NCBI GenBank assembly: GCA_935421135.1
Contig: OW285194.1
Span: 15,275,376 to 15,339,375, forward strand
DNA: 64,000 nucleotides
Reading direction: 5' to 3'
DNA from: Bugulina stolonifera
Taxonomy: Eukaryota; Bryozoa; Gymnolaemata; Cheilostomatida; Bugulidae
Part shown: piece after piece, positions 1 to 16,472 of the stretch
How the letters are laid out: each line of letters opens with the position of its first letter
How positions within the stretch are numbered: position 1 is the first letter of the stretch
Program-made: the position numbers and the translations under genes
The notes under the pieces: generated by a model
Databases searched by the model: none
Told to the model about the DNA's origin: nothing
The model's input: the letters and a program-made list of their open reading frames with translations, nothing else

Positions 1-1690
1 GTGTGTAAAGCCATGAGAACTCAATTGTTTTTTGTATATTTTATGTTATATGTACCATTTTTTCATTCTTTGTGTTGTGTGCTGCTTGTATATATTTTTT
101 CTTTTGCGTTCTATATGTGCTACGATTAGCCTCAGTCATACATACAGAGCACAGCTCTCTCAGAGTTCTGAGCCAAAATGATAAACAAAAGCTGTTTGTT
201 TTAATGCATGATGTATATGTTGAGGGCTTGTCGCCTTGCATCGTGTATTTTATTTAAATTATAATCAAAAGATGGCTCAATACCGTTAGCCAGGCATCTT
301 GAAAATTTTGCCTCATCGTTATTGCAGAGACCTTATGCCAACCTTTTCTCTTAGCTGTTTAAAACTAATTCGCCCTCTAATTTTATAAATAAATCTTAGT
401 CTTTTAGTTGGCACCTTTTCAATTTGTTTAATTAAATTTTTTGATGAGGGTCCCACACCTAACTTGCAAACTCTAACAAAGGTCTTACCAATGTTAAATA
501 TGCTAATCTGAGTGTTGGCACATTCGCACATTTTAAAATTCTGCCCAGTTGAGTTAATCTTAGTGTTCAGTGTGGGTAATCTTATTGATGTGGCGATACA
601 TTTCAAATTAGACTGCAAGCAAACTCCGAGATACGAGTGAAATTCAACAAATTCAAAATTTGGTAGATGTACATTAAAATTTAATTGCCACTCTTCTGAC
701 CTTTTTTCTAGTTTGTTCAAATCTTGTTGCAAGATAGATGCATTTTCAACGGTGTTATAAATTATCACATCATCCGCAAATAACTTATATTGAGGCTTAA
801 ATTAAAAAGAGCAGTGGCCCTAAAACTGAACCCTGAGAAATGTCTGATGTTACCAGTCGGCAACTGGAGTTTTGACATTCTACAGTGACATATTGTCTAC
901 GATCGTTCAAAGAATTTAAAATTCACCTGAGAATAGTTCTGCTAATGCCAATCTGTTCCAATTTGAAAATCGGCTTTCTATGGTTTACTGTATCAAATGC
1001 TTAAGAAAATCCAAAATAATTAACTTTATGGTCTTACTTAAATCATATAAATAGCAAACATGTCCAAAAGTATGAACGAGTTGTGCATCGCAGGATCTGT
1101 GTGGACAAAAACCATGTTAATCATCGGCAAAAAGTCTATTTTTTTCATAACACTGTGTAAATGAGAGGAAATAATGTGCCCAAGAAGCTTGCATATTATA
1201 CAAGTCAATGAGACTGGGATATAGTTATTAGGTAGCTGTTTATTTCCCTTTTTATGAACAGGTTGAATTCTGAAGGAAGTACTCTTGAAGAAAGTGAATA
1301 TAAAAATATATCCTTAAGAGAAATGTTGATTACAGAAGCAAAGACTTTCAACACAACAATATGTTATGAGGTCCACCTGCTTTGTTGGTATCAATGTCGT
1401 TTAATAACTTTAAAACTCCTTTGGCAGTCAAAGTAATCTCTTGACTGACAATTGCTATGTCATTCGAAGTATTAAGAGTATGGCAAACTGACTTATCGTC
1501 CACCGTGAACAGAGATTCAAAAAATTTGTTGAAACCGTTGGCTTTAGATTCTGGTGTTTTTAGAACTTGATTAGTATAATTATAATATTATTTCACGTGT
1601 GGAATAACTTTTGAGTCGTTACTTCTGCATGCTCAGAGATACCTATAAAATTATTCTGAATTACCTTCCATAAGAGGTTTGTACAACTTT
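1..1690 (-). mobile_element. LINE remnant (Jockey/CR1-like), copy 1
   Basis: This is a degenerate non-LTR retrotransposon lying on the minus strand, cut by the left window edge at its 3' end. The reverse-strand frame at 319-768 still shows reverse transcriptase and C-terminal pieces that match the better copy at about 12430-14100 (for example IIYNTVENASIL and the RLRFIYKI region). Plus-strand bases 1205-1445 are the complement of the copy-3 stretch around 12520-12740. The 3' untranslated end (tgtgtaaag..gagaactca) is shared with copies 2 and 3. Many stops and frameshifts show it is dead. The outer (5') limit near 1690 is approximate. Confidence 0.75.
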
Positions 1691-2654
1691 TGATTCACTG
1701 AACTCTTTTTTATTTACTTTTAGCATACTTTATTAAAATTTTGTTCTTCTTTCTACAAACCTTTATTGTTTGACGTCATAGTCACATTTTGCTAACTATA
1801 CTATAGACTACATCAGTTAATAATCATAAGCTTATTTATTGGGATTGTCTATACCAACCATCAACCTCTTCAGTCCCTTCAGTCAAAACATCTTTGGCCA
1901 TGGATGACAGCTGATCTGTCAGCCCACCCCACCATCCTGTAGCCATTGTAAAACACTGCTATTGTTATGTGAGTTAAATAGCCAAAGTGTCTTTTAAAAA
2001 AAGATCTGACAGGAATGTCATTTAGTCATCCAAATGTCATAGTTAACGCATACGCTGGCTACTTATTTGAATTTATTATTATTTGCTTATTATATAGTCA
2101 TTGCCACAGTGATGGAACAAGAAGACAAATCTACTGCCAACGCAGCTGCGGCCCTGCAGCACCTCGACACCCAAACGTCGATTACTATGTTCTAGTAAAA
2201 ATAAGTATTTTGTTTGTTTAGACGCGTTATATCAGTTTTATTGCAAATTGGTTTACTTATAGTAGTTTGCTCTATTAGATAAACACAATTCTAAAAACAA
2301 ATGACGTAATTACCTTTCATTTCTGTTGAATTATTTAAAGTCGGTTTGGGTTCGCAGGAAAATATTTTGGCTTATTCAGTGCACGTGCAGGTAATAGAAT
2401 ATACTGAAGATATAACGTATATTCCTTTACATGTTGTTAACGTTATTCGGAAGAAACATTAGTAGCGATTCCAATACAACACTGATGTAACTAACTTCCG
2501 CAATATTTTGAATATCAGCATAGTTTCCTTTTCATACCGTCTACACCTTTTTTGGGTAATGTTTTGTCACTAGGTGATATATTGACTGAACATTTTTAGC
2601 AGTTCTATGATATTAATTTTCCTTTAATTTGATGCCCGGCATTGCCAAATAGAT
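1691..2654. other. 5' flank of the UBXN1-like gene
   Basis: About 960 bp between the LINE remnant and the first coding exon. I see no convincing coding exon. It presumably holds the promoter and 5' UTR, but no clear TATA box or conserved element stands out. Confidence 0.5.
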
Positions 2655-6641
<3,987 letters not shown>

Positions 6642-7086
6642 AATGTGAAACAGCAAGTACACCTTACAATTAGCATAAAAACAGTTTACTAAATACTGTA
6701 CCATACCACAAACTGTTGCCAATGTTATTTATTGTTGAATAAATTCAATTCTACTATTATAGTAAATTTAGCTTCTGAAATGAAATCGCATTATGAAGCA
6801 CTTCTCAAACTCATTCACGTTTCTTCCTTCACACACCCACACCAGGACAAACCTTGTCTTATGATTGCAGTTACTGTATTTTATAAACATATTAAACATA
6901 TAAAATGTACATAGAAAATAGGAATGAACATAAAATCCAGGGTTAGAATAAAATCCCATGATTGTTTACAAGCTGATGAGTACTACTAAGGTATATGTAT
7001 AAATAAGGCAGCATACTGTATATAGCAAGTATTAGAGATTTAATAAAATATGTGTCAAAAACATGTATCAAAATTCTAGTGTTACA

Positions 7087-7265
7087 TAGAACATACATAA
7101 GTAGAGTGCAGTGTTGTAAATGGTATAGTATGATGGAGTGCAGTGTTGTAAATGGTATAGTATGATGGAGTGCAGTGTTGTAAATGGTATAGTATGATGG
7201 AGTGCAGTGTTGTAAATGGTATAGTATGATGGAGTGCAGTGTTGTAAATGGTATAGTATGATGGT
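7087..7265. repeat. 32-bp minisatellite
   Basis: About five near-identical 32-bp units (ggagtgcagtgttgtaaatg plus gtatagtatgat) lie between the converging UBXN1-like and phosphatase genes. Nothing else is seen in 6750-7384. Confidence 0.9.
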
Positions 7266-7384
7266 ACTAATAGTTGATCATTAACATAGAGATGCCTAGA
7301 GCACAGACCATTAGCTGGACACAGATCAAACCTTATCATCAAAGATATGAAGCCATACAGAATTGTACCAACGTAGCTGAAATC

Positions 7385-10300
7385 CTACCAGCGTTTGCCT
7401 TCTCGCAGGTGGCAGTCATATAACCCCACCCCATGCTTACTCTTGATAACCCAAGTAGAATCTGTGACTTTACCATTCAATTCATCATCAACCTACACAA
7501 TGCAAGTAAATATAAATGTAAATTAATCTGTATCATAAAGTTCCACTTATATTCAACAATCTCTGTTGATCTGAAGGTTTCTTCTATTTGAGGGAAATTG
7601 TCCCACTTGCTGGAGATTGGTTGACAAGTCTTGTGGTCAACAGTAGAATCAATTGCATATTTTGATACAATGTCATATGTAGAGACAGAAAGTGTAATCA
7701 TGTGGGAATGAAGGGCAAATTGACAAATCAAATCAACTGTGCACACCAATGTGGATAAAACACAGACTTACCCATTCTATGAGAAGGTGAGTAGAGTTGA
7801 GCATGTGGAACTTGCTGTACCCATAATTCTGTGAATGGTAGGCACTCCAAACTGGCTCTTTGGGCCTGAAAGGGGTGAGACCATCTGCCATTCCCTTTAA
7901 ATATCCGTAATGCGATTGATTCATAATACCACTAGCTCAATTGATTCATCTTATACTCCCTCAGTCAGTCACTATCTACTACTATGCTGTGTACTCATGT
8001 CATGCATGCACATATACAAGTTATGTTACTGTACTAATCTGACAAGTAATGAGGATGGGAAAGAGGTGTCAACTTGAGAGTCAGTCTAGATATTAAAGTT
8101 AGCTGGCATGTACAAACTGGTGGTTGACTTACAGCTGATCCAGTGATGATGTGAACAGGTGCCCCAGGATCCGTATATGGATGATCATAACTACCATTGC
8201 AAACCTACAATATCAAACAGAAATCACTGTTTGTTTATCAGCTGACTGTAAGAAATAATGATTGTTACATAATCTCGTTGTCATAGCAACACAGACCAGA
8301 GAACTGAGAGAGGACACCCAGTTATAAAATATAGAGATAATGTGGAGTTAAGGCTAACCTTCCTGTCATAGACTGGCCAGGTACGTTCATATGAATGTTC
8401 ATGAGCAGAGATGTATACATCTACCCCAGCCTCATAGAACAAATCCTCCAATGCATATCTCAACTACAATATATTATATACATACATCTATATATGCATT
8501 GTACCGTTTATGTTATTGTAAGATATACAATGTAGGAGATTTATTTGTGTGCGTGAACGTGTACAGTACTAAATTACCACTGAGAGCATTTTCTAAAAAA
8601 GATAGCAATGTGATCACAGTTATGTACCATGGGAAGTATGCGGGTGGTACTTACAATACCCTCAAAATGAGCACAATCATCATCATCATTATTAGAGCAG
8701 TACATTGGCCTGTGGGACTGCACTATCAGCCATGGTCTCACAGCTCGGTTCTTATTCGCCTCCTAAAATAAACGTAACAGGAAATACAATGTTACTTACT
8801 GTATGCAAAAAAACACCTACAATGTATAATACACGTTTCTTATTACCAGCATTTACACTGGTTGGATCCAAGGCTATGTGGTGTGCTGGCTGTGTACTAC
8901 CCACAATCAGACATTACAATATGACTCATAATATATTATGATTGAACACCACTCTAACCAAGGTCATGACTCTACAAACACACCACTATTTTGGAGTTGT
9001 CAACCTCTTGACTTGTGAACTGTGAAGATGGATTGATAGGGATGGCAATAAGCCAAAACCCGGCTTCAGTATCATATCATGAGACCTTAGACTGAAATCA
9101 AGGCTGCTATATTCATATATTTTTTCGATAGGACAGCTCGTGCACATTCCATGAAAGGAATGACAACTCTAGCTGTATATGGCAGATGATAAATCTATAA
9201 CTACGTCCATCTTTCGACTCTTAGTTGTGTATTTACTAATCAAACTCCTGGGATATAAAATGTGTATTTGAACAATCACCTTAAAATCTTTCTCCAGCCA
9301 GAATCTCTGCTGAGCAATGAGCTCTATTCCCTGACTTATGAAAAAGTAGATCTCAGAGCTGAAGGTAACAATGTGTGCTGGTCCATAGTCAAAGCTACAA
9401 CCAACAATTACACTACAGTTATTCAACAGTTACGCTACAGTTATTCAACAATTACACTACAGTTACTCAACAGTTACACTACAGTTACTCAACAGCTACA
9501 CTACAGTTATTCAACAATTACACTACAGTTATTCAACAATTACACTACAGTTACTCAACAGCTACACTACAGTTATTCAACAATTACACTACAGTTATTC
9601 AACAGTTACACTACAGTTATTCAACAACTACACTACAGTTACTCAACAGTTACACTACAGTTATTCAACAGTCTCACTACAGTTATTCAACAGTCTCACT
9701 ACAGTTACTCAACAGTTACACTACAGTTATTCAACAGTTAGACTACAGTTACTCAACAGTTACACTACAGTTATTCAACAGTCTCACTACAGTTATTCAA
9801 CAGTTACACTACAGTTATTCAACAACTACACTACAGTTACTCAACAGTTACACTACAGTTATTCAACAGTCTCACTACAGTTATTCAACAGTCTCACTAC
9901 AGTTACTCAACAGTTACACTACAGTTATTCAACAGTTAGACTACAGTTACTCAACAGTTACACTACAGTTATTCAACAGTCTCACTACAGTTATTCAACA
10001 GTTACACTACAGTTATTCAACAACTACACTACAGTTACTCAACAGTTACACTACAGTTACTCAACAGTTACACTACAGTTATTCAACAGTCTCACTACAG
10101 TTACTCAACAGTTACACTACAGTTATTCAACAGTTAGACTACAGTTACTCAACAGTTACACTACAGTTATTCAACAGTCTCACTACAGTTACTCAACAGT
10201 TACACTGCACTTGTTCGACAATCATATGATTTCACGTTATCTTTGATTTACTAGACATCTTAGCTAAAAACTTAGCACCAACTACAGCCTATCACATGAG

Positions 10301-13300
10301 ACCACTATCTCCCTGAGCAATAGGTCTGTGTCAATACACTGGGCCAAAACACAGACTAAGAGGTAGCCTCATATTATTATATCTATACTGGCAAACAACA
10401 ATATTCCAATACTAAGACTGTATATAACACAATAACACTGCAGTACAAGTATATGCACAATAACAATGCAGTATAAGGATATACACAATAGAACATAGTC
10501 ATATAACATTGAATATTGATCAGAATATTGATTGCTTGTAACATGCATTTTATGGTAATAATATGTAACTTAACACCACCAGTCATACAGCATGTAGGTA
10601 TTACATGTATACTAATACACCATCAACCATTGAGCCGTATTTGTTACCAGCACACCTAGTCCACCACACTCCATATACAATACACTACCCTACATTATAC
10701 ACTACACTACATACACTACCCTACATATACACTACACTACATATTATACAATGTACATACACTACACCACACTACATACATAAACTACACAACACTATAT
10801 ACAATGTACATGTATATAAACATACATACACAACATTACAACACTACACCACATACACACACACATATAAATACACACCTATAGAAGAGTCCCTCTCCGT
10901 CCCCTCCTGGCATAGAGAACCTGTTTCTATAGTTACTAAAGTTGTATGGATTCTCATGGTTACCAACTGCTGTCATATAAGGTACATAAGCAGCAATGCT
11001 CTCTATCTGATCCATAAAACTATCTCCTACCCTACCATTGTCCTGTAATACCAATGCTGCTATAGACATCAATTGGTTCTATCTTATAAGTGCCACTTGG
11101 TATAATTGTACAATCACATCAATATATTTTGTATCAGTTCATAAATGAGAATCCATTTCAGAGTTATTAGTGGCTGACAATTCTCCTTAGCACCTTGCTA
11201 CTTCAATAGTAACTTGACTTTCATGGAAACTTCTCAAAAGGTAACGCATTAGACTGCCTACACCTTCATTACAGTACTTCCTATAGTCAGTCAGCTGATA
11301 GACTGAATGAGTTTATAATAATATAAATAATACTTACATCCTGCAGGTTGTAGGCAAAGTCACCTGTAATAAGAATAACCAATCAGGTGTCGTCTATCAT
11401 AGAATAACCAATCAGGTGTACTCTATCATAGAATAAACAATCAGGTGCACTCTATCATATATACTACACAGTATACTATCAAATTATGCAATCACTAGAC
11501 ATCAGCCAATCGCATCGTAGTACAAGTACCTACCAATATGAAATACTGCATCGATGGTGCCGTATTCAGCCTCTGTCTGAAGTCTACCGATAGACCTGCC
11601 TCCTTTGTTCCCCAAGTCACCATATATAGCTACAACAGGTGACCAGTTGGCTCCTGCAGGGGTGGCACGGAAAGAGAAGAGAGCAGACCAGCCTCCATCA
11701 TTATTCCCCACTCTGTAGTCTGTAACAGCGGTCATTCAACATCACAATATATAATATATACAGTACATCATTACACACCCGTAGCCCATAACTTTAGATT
11801 AACTAATATTTCCATGCGTTCAATTTACAACATTTCAATGCTTAGGGTGGTTTATACAATGCACCTCAGTCAGTAACACTTATCACATCTCATCTCTATA
11901 ACAACTTACTGTAGACTTGTGATGGTTTTAGATTGACCATATGTGCTCTGTGTATGTAGTATTGTCTGTGTTCATCTCCCCCATCCACGAACAGAGTGAC
12001 TGTAGAATTAGACGACATTTTCTGCGGAGACAACGGTAAACTGTATTCTACTGCTCCTGGAGTCGGCTGAAATGTAGTCCATGTTACTACCATCTCATTC
12101 TCCAAAACTAAAATTGTCATTTAATTGTAACATAAACATGCCAAGGCATTGCCACGTTAGATGAAGAGAGCATAACTACTAATAGCAAGTTTATTTATAG
12201 TAGCCTATAAAAACAGGTCAAAAATAAATGTGCCTACTAATTGAAATATATAATGACTATCAAATTAATTGTGATACAATCTGATTACAACTAGACAATT
12301 TTAAATTCAACTGGTTAATAATGCCTAATAAAATATTGATAATCATAATGATTATCATTATAAAATGGTGTTAATAAAAAAACAATCAATAGAATTTTCA
12401 ATGAAGTACAATTTTGAATTTATATTTTTATATCTATCGAATGAATTACATCACAAATCAAAAATAGATTATACAGAGACAATTGTTAGTAAGGAGAGTA
12501 CTGTGACGGCCAAAGGAGTTTTAAAGTTACTTAACGACATAGATACCAACAAAGCAGGTGGGCCTGATAATATCTCAGGCATTGTATTGAAAGTCTTTGC
12601 TTCCGTAATCAACATTTCTCTTAAGAATATATTTTTGTTATTCACTTTCTTCAGGAGTACTACCTTCAGTTTGGAGACTGGCCAGAATTCAACCCATTCA
12701 TAAAAAGGGAAGTAAACAGTTGCCTAATAACTACCGTCCAGTTTCATTGACTTGTATAACATGCAAGCTCCTTGAGCATATTATTTCCTCTCATTTACAT
12801 AGTGTTTTAAGAGAAATAGACTTTTTTTGCGGATGGTCAACATGGTTTTCGTCCACACAGATCCTGTGACACACAACTTGTTCATACTCTTGGACATGTT
12901 TCCTATTTATATGATTTAGGTAAGACCATCGACTTAATTATTTTGGATTTTTCTAAAGCATTTGATACAGTAAACCATAGAAAGCTGATTTTTAAAATGG
13001 AACAAATTGGTATTAACAGAACTATTGTCAGTTGGATTACACATTTTTTGAAGGATCGTAGACAATATGTCGCAGTAGAAGGTCAAAACTCTAGCTGTAG
13101 ACCGGTAACATCAGGGGTTCCTCAGGGTTCTGTTTTGGGGCCACTGCTCTTTTTAATTTTTATCAATGATTTGCCCTCACAGTTGAAGTCTGAATGTAGA
13201 TTATTTGCAGATGATGTGATCATCTATAACACCGCTGAAAACGCATCAATTTTACAGAACGATTTGGACAAACTAGAAAGATGGTCAAAAAATTGGCAAA

Positions 13301-14348
13301 TGAATTTTAACAAATGTATCAAAATGCAGCTTTTTACAAATGGGACGGAGAGGTAACTGTGATAATCAGGACTATTTTTTACACCATCAAATTTTGCAAC
13401 AAGTTGAATTTCACTCCTATCTCGGAGTTTGTCTTCAGTCAAATTTGAAATGGGATCGACACATCAATAAAATTGCCCACACTGCAACGCTAAGAATGAC
13501 CCAGTTACGCAGAATTTTAAAATATTCAAATATGCCAACACGTCGAATAGCTTATTTGACATTGGTAAGACCCTTGTTAGAGTTTGCAAGTCAGGTGTGG
13601 GACCCTCATCAAAAAAATCAAATCAAACAAATAGAAAAGGTCCAAAATAGAGGGCTAAGGTTTATTTATAACATCAAAGGGCAGATTAGCTTTAAGCAGT
13701 TAAGAGAAAAAGTTGGCATAAAATCCCTGGAAGAGAGAAGAAGAGAGGCAAGATTTTCACTATTTTTTAGGTGCCTGGCAGAAGGTATTGAGCCATCTTT
13801 TAATTATGATTTAAATAAAATGCACAACACAAGACAGGCTCTCAATACATACACACCGCACATTAAAACGGATGTTTTTTATTATTCTTTTTGGCCCAGA
13901 ACCCTTAGAGAGCTACGCTCTGGATCTATAACTGGGGCTAGTTGAAATACATATAACACAAAACAAGCAAAAAAAAAATATAGCACAAAAATAGCACCTA
14001 TAACATAAACTTACAAAAAAAAATAACTGAGTTCTCACGACTTTACACACACAAGTGTGGTCTGTGTGAGAAAATTTAAAAAGAAAAAAAAGAAAATTCA
14101 AATTTACAGAACTACATAATTATTTTATATCGTATGTGACTAGTGTTACCTCCAAGAGACAGGTGGATGTGTCGGGGGTTTCTTAAATCTTCGGAAGAAT
14201 CTACCATAGGATCAACAACTGCATTACGTTGATAGAGCCTAGTACGAGTTTCAATGGAATTAATGCCACAGATGGTGGTTGGCATCAGCATGAACATAGT
14301 AACTACTAACATTACATGAAATCCTGATTTCCCTGAAGCTTTTAGCAT
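7385..14348 (-). CDS. Purple acid phosphatase (ACP7-like), copy A
   Basis: Eleven coding exons on the minus strand join in frame to about 467 residues: 14348-14150, 12107-11910, 11719-11534, 11363-11338, 11042-10879, 9394-9280, 8762-8655, 8463-8359, 8204-8133, 7894-7772, 7492-7385. Exon 1 encodes a hydrophobic signal peptide (about residues 10-28), so the product should be secreted or lysosomal. An N-terminal fibronectin-like domain precedes the metallophosphatase domain. All five metal-ligand blocks of the family are intact: GDLG, GDFAY, GNHE, VQSH and AHEH. The family uses a di-iron or iron-zinc centre to hydrolyse phosphomonoesters; the substrate here is unknown. A paralogue with the same exon phases lies upstream (16473-22854). 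Intron 1 contains a LINE and intron 5 a large minisatellite. The boundaries were read by eye. Confidence 0.88.
9400..10215. repeat. 22-bp minisatellite in intron 5 of phosphatase copy A
   Basis: About 37 units of cactacagttattcaacag plus a four-base variable end fill most of intron 5. Because 22 is not a multiple of three, each forward frame stays open and gives repetitive Tyr/Thr/Gln/Ser ORFs, which are artefacts. The orthologous intron of copy B holds only a few units (18797-18925), so the array expanded after duplication. Confidence 0.95.
11383..11462. repeat. Short tandem repeat in intron 3 of copy A
   Basis: Three units of about 32 bp built on aataaccaatcaggtgtact and ctatcata sit just upstream of exon 4. 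The same units are present at 21283-21367 in copy B, showing that intronic sequence was duplicated with the gene. Confidence 0.7.
12430..14100 (+). mobile_element. LINE (Jockey/CR1-like), copy 3, 5'-truncated
   Basis: The best preserved copy of the family lies in intron 1 of phosphatase copy A, opposite in strand to the host gene. The reverse transcriptase is readable in pieces: NKAGGPDNISG around 12550, SKAFDTVNH at about 12952, GVPQGSVLGPLL near 13115, and the catalytic FADD at about 13204-13216. The C-terminal region follows at 13340-13945. At least two frameshifts (near 12650-12900 and about 13355) break the frame, so it is not active. The 3' end has an A-rich tail around 14080. No endonuclease domain is present. 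Confidence 0.9.
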
Positions 14349-15186
14349 TGTGATTGTACAGTTTTTTTAGTGTCGACTCTGGCCCTTATAATGTTATTAC
14401 CACTGAGATTGTAGGAATAGCCCTTTCACTAATAGAGTTTAGTATTTAGAAATACTGAAATCTATGCTTTCATTCCAATCAAAATCAAGTTTCTCGCTCA
14501 ACAGGCTAGAGCCAATAAACATTCAGTTTTTCTGCTATGTAAGCCGAGCCTTGTTCAACGGTTTGTTTACGCATAGAGGTAGTGTTTACATCATAGAGTT
14601 ATCTCTATGGTTTACATTTTCTAAACCTCTTTGCCATTCCGCAATAGATTCGTAAAGTTCACTATATTAACGAATGACCAAGTAAACGATCACAAAGATT
14701 TCTTTCGAAATTGAACTAGGAGACTTCTCGCAATCCAGCCATGGGAAGACAACCTTTGCCAGATAAGAAAAATCTTTCACAACATCTTTTGGTTTATAAA
14801 AACATGTACACTGTTGTTTACTTGCTGTTACTGATTACACAAGTGCAATGTACATTGCACTTGCGTTATCTCGTTAGTGAGCGATAAATCTGGTGATCTA
14901 CAGATTACAACTGGTTCCAAGTGTCATATCATGTTATTTACTACAGATACTGTTTTGGTAATTAGATGACTCATATGATTCATACTGTTTTAGATATGCT
15001 ACTACACTGTATTATTATTATTCAAATCAGTTCTGTTTGTGCCTTCATACAATATACATCACATTACAATACTAGGCCATAGTCCTAACTTAGAGTACAA
15101 TAAATTAAATATAAATTGTAACCAAAGTATCTTGAGTATAGCTGAGCATTAGTAGACTACAGCACAACAAAAATCGGTAACAATAC
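14349..15186. other. Intergenic region 5' of phosphatase copy A; possible LTR remnant
   Basis: No coding exon is seen. The last part (about 14918-15180) sits directly before a primer-binding-site-like motif and has an AATAAA at about 15100, so it may be a decayed LTR of the adjacent Ty3/gypsy fragment. No partner LTR was found. Confidence 0.3.
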
Positions 15187-15625
15187 ATGGTGTCAGAAGT
15201 GGGATTTGCGGCAAAATCCCTCACTGAAACTCAGAAAAGATATGCTCAAATAGAAAAGGAGCTGTTGGCAGTTGTATGTAGATGCAGAAAATTCCATTAC
15301 TATGTCTATGGTGGTAGCAAATTCACCATACAGACAGATCACAAACCGTTGCTTGGTATTATTGAGAAAAACATAGAGGAGACGAATCCTAGGATTAGGA
15401 GAATGCTGTTAGAGCTAGTCCTATGATTTCAGGCTAGTTTATAAGAAGGGCAAGAAATGTACATAGCAGACATGCTTAGTAGAGCTTCTTACCCTAAAAT
15501 AGATACAAGTGTCAATAGTGTTGAAGAGTTTGACCCTTTGCTTAGCATTGTGAATGTAGTTTTCACTTCTAATGAGGCATGCGAGAACTTTAGTCCCAGT
15601 GTCTGGTGGAGAACTCACTAATCAA
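15187..15625 (+). mobile_element. Ty3/gypsy retrotransposon fragment (PBS plus RNase H)
   Basis: A primer-binding-like motif TGGTGTCAGAAGTGGGA (15188-15204) is followed at once by RNase H sequence: KRYAQIEKELLAVV, YVYG and QTDHKPL in one frame to about 15423, then after a frameshift YIADMLSRA near 15460-15490. Gag, protease and reverse transcriptase are missing, so the element has a large internal deletion. It is antisense to the phosphatase genes and lies between them. Confidence 0.8.
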
Positions 15626-16472
15626 GACCCTGTACATGTTTTGTTATCACAAATAGACTAATATTACATTATCAACTTTAAACATTTGTGATATTTGACA
15701 AGTATGAACAAATTCTGTAATTTTTAATAGGCCAATATTCCCACAATAGTAATTTTTTACCATTATAAATTGGTCTCTGTGGGGGAAGGTTGCCACACAT
15801 TGAAGGCTTGAAGCAACAGCAATATTACAGTTTAAGTTTACAACAGCTATATTACATAAAAATAAAATAATACTCTTCATAGTATAGTTATGCATTAGCA
15901 GAAAATAGAATAGAGTTTACAATATGCATACCTATTAACAGTACAAGAATCTAGTTAATGGTAACTGATACATGTACATGTATATAATAGAATGAGTGGT
16001 ATAACTTAAATACTGGATATACTGAGAAAAATTGCACTTCAACAGAGAAAATCAGTGTTCCCAGAAACAAAACTTTCAGGAATAACAAAACATATTTCAA
16101 TGACTGTGGTGCTAGCCTACAGTAGTGGTAATAAGTAAGGAGGTGGCTCAATAACAACATACAGTAACTTCTTCTGCTCTGTTAGGCTAGAACCTAGACT
16201 ATCTCAAATTTCAATTCTGCACATAACTCAGAATGGGAAATCATCACAAGAGCTGGCAATGCCTTATTGATTGTGTGTACATCATATAATCACCATTGTG
16301 TGAGGTTAGGTAATGGGCAGACTGTTTTGGTGAATACATTATATTCAGTATATTGAGTACAGCACACACTAAACGAACAGGTAAATATAGTTTATAATAA
16401 TATCATAAATTTATAGAAGATATTAACAGCTGTTTGGGGATTGAGCAGTATGTCATCAATGTAGCCTAAATT
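15626..16472. other. Intergenic region between the two phosphatase genes
   Basis: No gene is seen. It presumably contains the 3' end region of phosphatase copy B. Confidence 0.5.

Noticed and set aside
9262..10229. Long repetitive ORFs in two forward frames
   Set aside because: They are produced by the stop-free 22-bp minisatellite; the real exon 6 of the phosphatase is on the other strand at 9280-9394.
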